Assembly (NCBI GenBank): GCA_017446355.1
Contig: JAFSQZ010000187.1
Span: 1-18,465, forward strand
Direction: 5' to 3'
DNA: 18,465 bases
From: Neisseriaceae bacterium
GTDB lineage: Bacteria; Pseudomonadota; Gammaproteobacteria; Burkholderiales; Neisseriaceae
Position numbers and translations under genes: made by a program. Under the pieces are notes generated by a model. It was not told the DNA's origin and did no database searches. It saw only the letters and a list, made by a program, of their open reading frames with translations. Shown here one piece after another: positions 17,195 to 18,465 of this stretch; the first letter of the stretch is position 1; each line of letters begins with the position of its first letter.

Positions 17195-18465
17195 ATGAAG
17201 ATAAAACAACTGTTTTTATCTTTTTTATTTTCGCTGATGATGTTTGTTTTACCTTTATCCAACATTCAGGCAGCTCCTGCCAACAAGCCTGCTGCACAGA
17301 CCAGCAATAAGAAAAAACAAACAAGCACTCAAAAAAATAAAAAAGAAAACACCAACAACAAAACGAAAAAAATAGACACCAGCAAAGCCAAAACAGCCAA
17401 TAAAAAAGCTAATGCTGGTAAAAATCAAAACGACACCAAAAAAGCAAATACCAAAACCGTTAACAAAACCGCTAACACTGGTAAAAACAAAACTGAAACC
17501 AAAAAAGCAAACACTAAAACTGTTAACAAAACTGCTAATATCAGTAAAAACAAAACTGAAACCAAAAAAGCAGACACCAAAACTGCTAATAAAACTGCTA
17601 ATACCAGTAAAAACAAAACTGAAACCAAAAAAGCAGACACCAAAACTGTTAACAAAATTGCTGATACTGGTAAAAATACCAAACCTAATAAAGTAAATAT
17701 TAGCGAAACCAAAAACGAAACCAAAAAACCTGATACCAATGAAACCAGAAGTGAAGCCAAAAAAAGTGAAAGCAAAAAAAATGACGCGGACACTGATGAT
17801 TTATTATCCAGTGCAATGGGTTTTTTAGGGGTAGCCTATCGTTTTGGTGGCACAACAACTGCTGGTTTTGATTGTAGTGGTTTTATTCAATACGTTTTTA
17901 AAAAAACTTATGCCGTCAATTTACCACGCACTTCTTCTGTTCAAGCAACTGTGGGTACGCATGTTGACCGTGCCCATTTGCAAAAAGGCGATTTGGTCTT
18001 TTTTAATACCAGAGGCAACAATATTTCACACGTCGGTATGTATGTTGGCAACAACCGTTTTATCCACGCGCCGCGTACAGGTAAACGAATAGAAATCACC
18101 GATTTATCCAATAAATATTGGAACAGTAAATACGTTACTGCACGCCGCATAAAAAAAACAGATGGCAAAATATTGTCTGAAAATAATAATAAACCAGCTA
18201 AAATAGATAAGCCTGTTGAGAAAAAACCAGTGGATAAAAAAGTTACTGACAACAAAAAACCTGCTGATAAAAAGGCAAACGATAAGAAAACAGCTAATAA
18301 AAAACTTGCTGACACCAAAAAAACGGTTGATAAAAAAGCGGCTGATAAAAAACAAACCAATAAAAAAGTTGTTGATAATAAAAAAACAACGGACAAAAAA
18401 CAAACTGGTAAAAAAGTCGCTGATAAGAAAAAAACAGCTGATAAAAAAACAAGCAATAAGAAACA
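17195..18465 (+). CDS. Secreted NlpC/P60 (C40) cell-wall peptidase with lysine-rich repeats (partial)
   Basis: Predicted periplasmic or secreted gamma-D-glutamyl-diamino acid endopeptidase that cuts peptidoglycan stem peptides. It is open to the right edge (423 codons, no stop), so the C-terminus is missing. A signal peptide covers residues 1-26 (cleavage near NIQA/APA). Residues 27-196 are an Asn/Thr/Lys-rich low-complexity region with four 21-residue repeats. The catalytic domain follows at about 203-310: FDCSGF with Cys227, ISHVGMYVG with His279 and FIHAPRTGK with His291, plus the family's AYRFGG. From about 315 onward the chain is again repeats of DKK/NKK type. Neisserial relatives have the same core; the basic flanks are unusual in length and may bind anionic wall or surface polymers. 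The ribosome site is weak. Confidence 0.85.
   Translation, partial: MKIKQLFLSFLFSLMMFVLPLSNIQAAPANKPAAQTSNKKKQTSTQKNKKENTNNKTKKIDTSKAKTANKKANAGKNQNDTKKANTKTVNKTANTGKNKTETKKANTKTVNKTANISKNKTETKKADTKTANKTANTSKNKTETKKADTKTVNKIADTGKNTKPNKVNISETKNETKKPDTNETRSEAKKSESKKNDADTDDLLSSAMGFLGVAYRFGGTTTAGFDCSGFIQYVFKKTYAVNLPRTSSVQATVGTHVDRAHLQKGDLVFFNTRGNNISHVGMYVGNNRFIHAPRTGKRIEITDLSNKYWNSKYVTARRIKKTDGKILSENNNKPAKIDKPVEKKPVDKKVTDNKKPADKKANDKKTANKKLADTKKTVDKKAADKKQTNKKVVDNKKTTDKKQTGKKVADKKKTADKKTSNKK
17435..17686 (+). repeat. 63-bp tandem repeats in the C40 peptidase gene
   Basis: Four in-frame units start at 17435, 17498, 17561 and 17624, each beginning ACCAAAAAAGCA and encoding about TKKANTKTVNKTANTGKNKT. 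The fourth decays after GGTAAAAA. Copies differ mainly by silent or conservative changes, so copy number could vary without breaking the frame. Confidence 0.8.

Noticed and set aside
17435..17686. Possible CRISPR-like array
   Set aside because: The 63-bp units are contiguous, in frame with the peptidase and have no unique spacers.
17425..17793. Minus-strand hydrophobic open frame opposite the C40 peptidase gene
   Set aside because: It is the mirror of lysine-rich codons (AAA read as TTT), giving an artificial Leu/Val/Phe-rich chain; the plus strand has a signal peptide and catalytic motifs.
17941..18456. Minus-strand 171-codon frame near the right edge
   Set aside because: Same cause: antisense of the DKK repeats and part of the catalytic domain.

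Overview
The window looks like chromosomal DNA of an oral Neisseriaceae bacterium of the Simonsiella/Alysiella/Kingella group. It is dotted with DNA uptake sequences (DUS) of the form AGGCTGCCTGAA, the dialect I recall as typical of Simonsiella, often fused with the Kingella-type AGGCAGCCTGAA in the dyad TTCAGGCAGCCTGAA. The housekeeping proteins (ArgG, DnaQ, MurJ, DnaE, a C40 peptidase) are also of betaproteobacterial type. The species is not proven.

Left part (1-8500, all minus strand): an AT-rich accessory locus of RTX-type exoproteins and small membrane proteins. In transcription order it holds a 348-aa membrane-anchored protein (7295-8341), an 18-codon remnant of an effector start (7195-7251), the C-terminal pieces of a second copy of the 348-aa gene (7095-7154 and 6463-6546) split by a 548-bp segment with a four-helix membrane protein gene (6644-7072), a 1394-aa RTX protein (2226-6410), a 287-aa two-helix membrane protein (1326-2189), and a class-3 lipase-like protein (18-1313) that appears frameshifted and runs off the left edge. 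The recurring pattern is membrane protein first, exoprotein close behind. It suggests toxin/immunity-like pairs that have duplicated and decayed. Immunity function is inference; no secretion genes are in the window.

Middle (8342-9049 and 10385-10836): repeat-rich intergenic DNA with palindromic REP/MITE-like elements, DUS hairpins and a decayed fragment of a second RTX gene (8814-8948) just upstream of argG.

Right part: core genes. argG (+), dnaQ (-), then divergent murJ (+), convergent with dnaE (-), then divergent from dnaE a secreted NlpC/P60 (C40) peptidase (+) whose catalytic domain lies between lysine-rich repeats; it is cut by the right edge. No rRNA, tRNA, CRISPR array or IS transposase was recognised.
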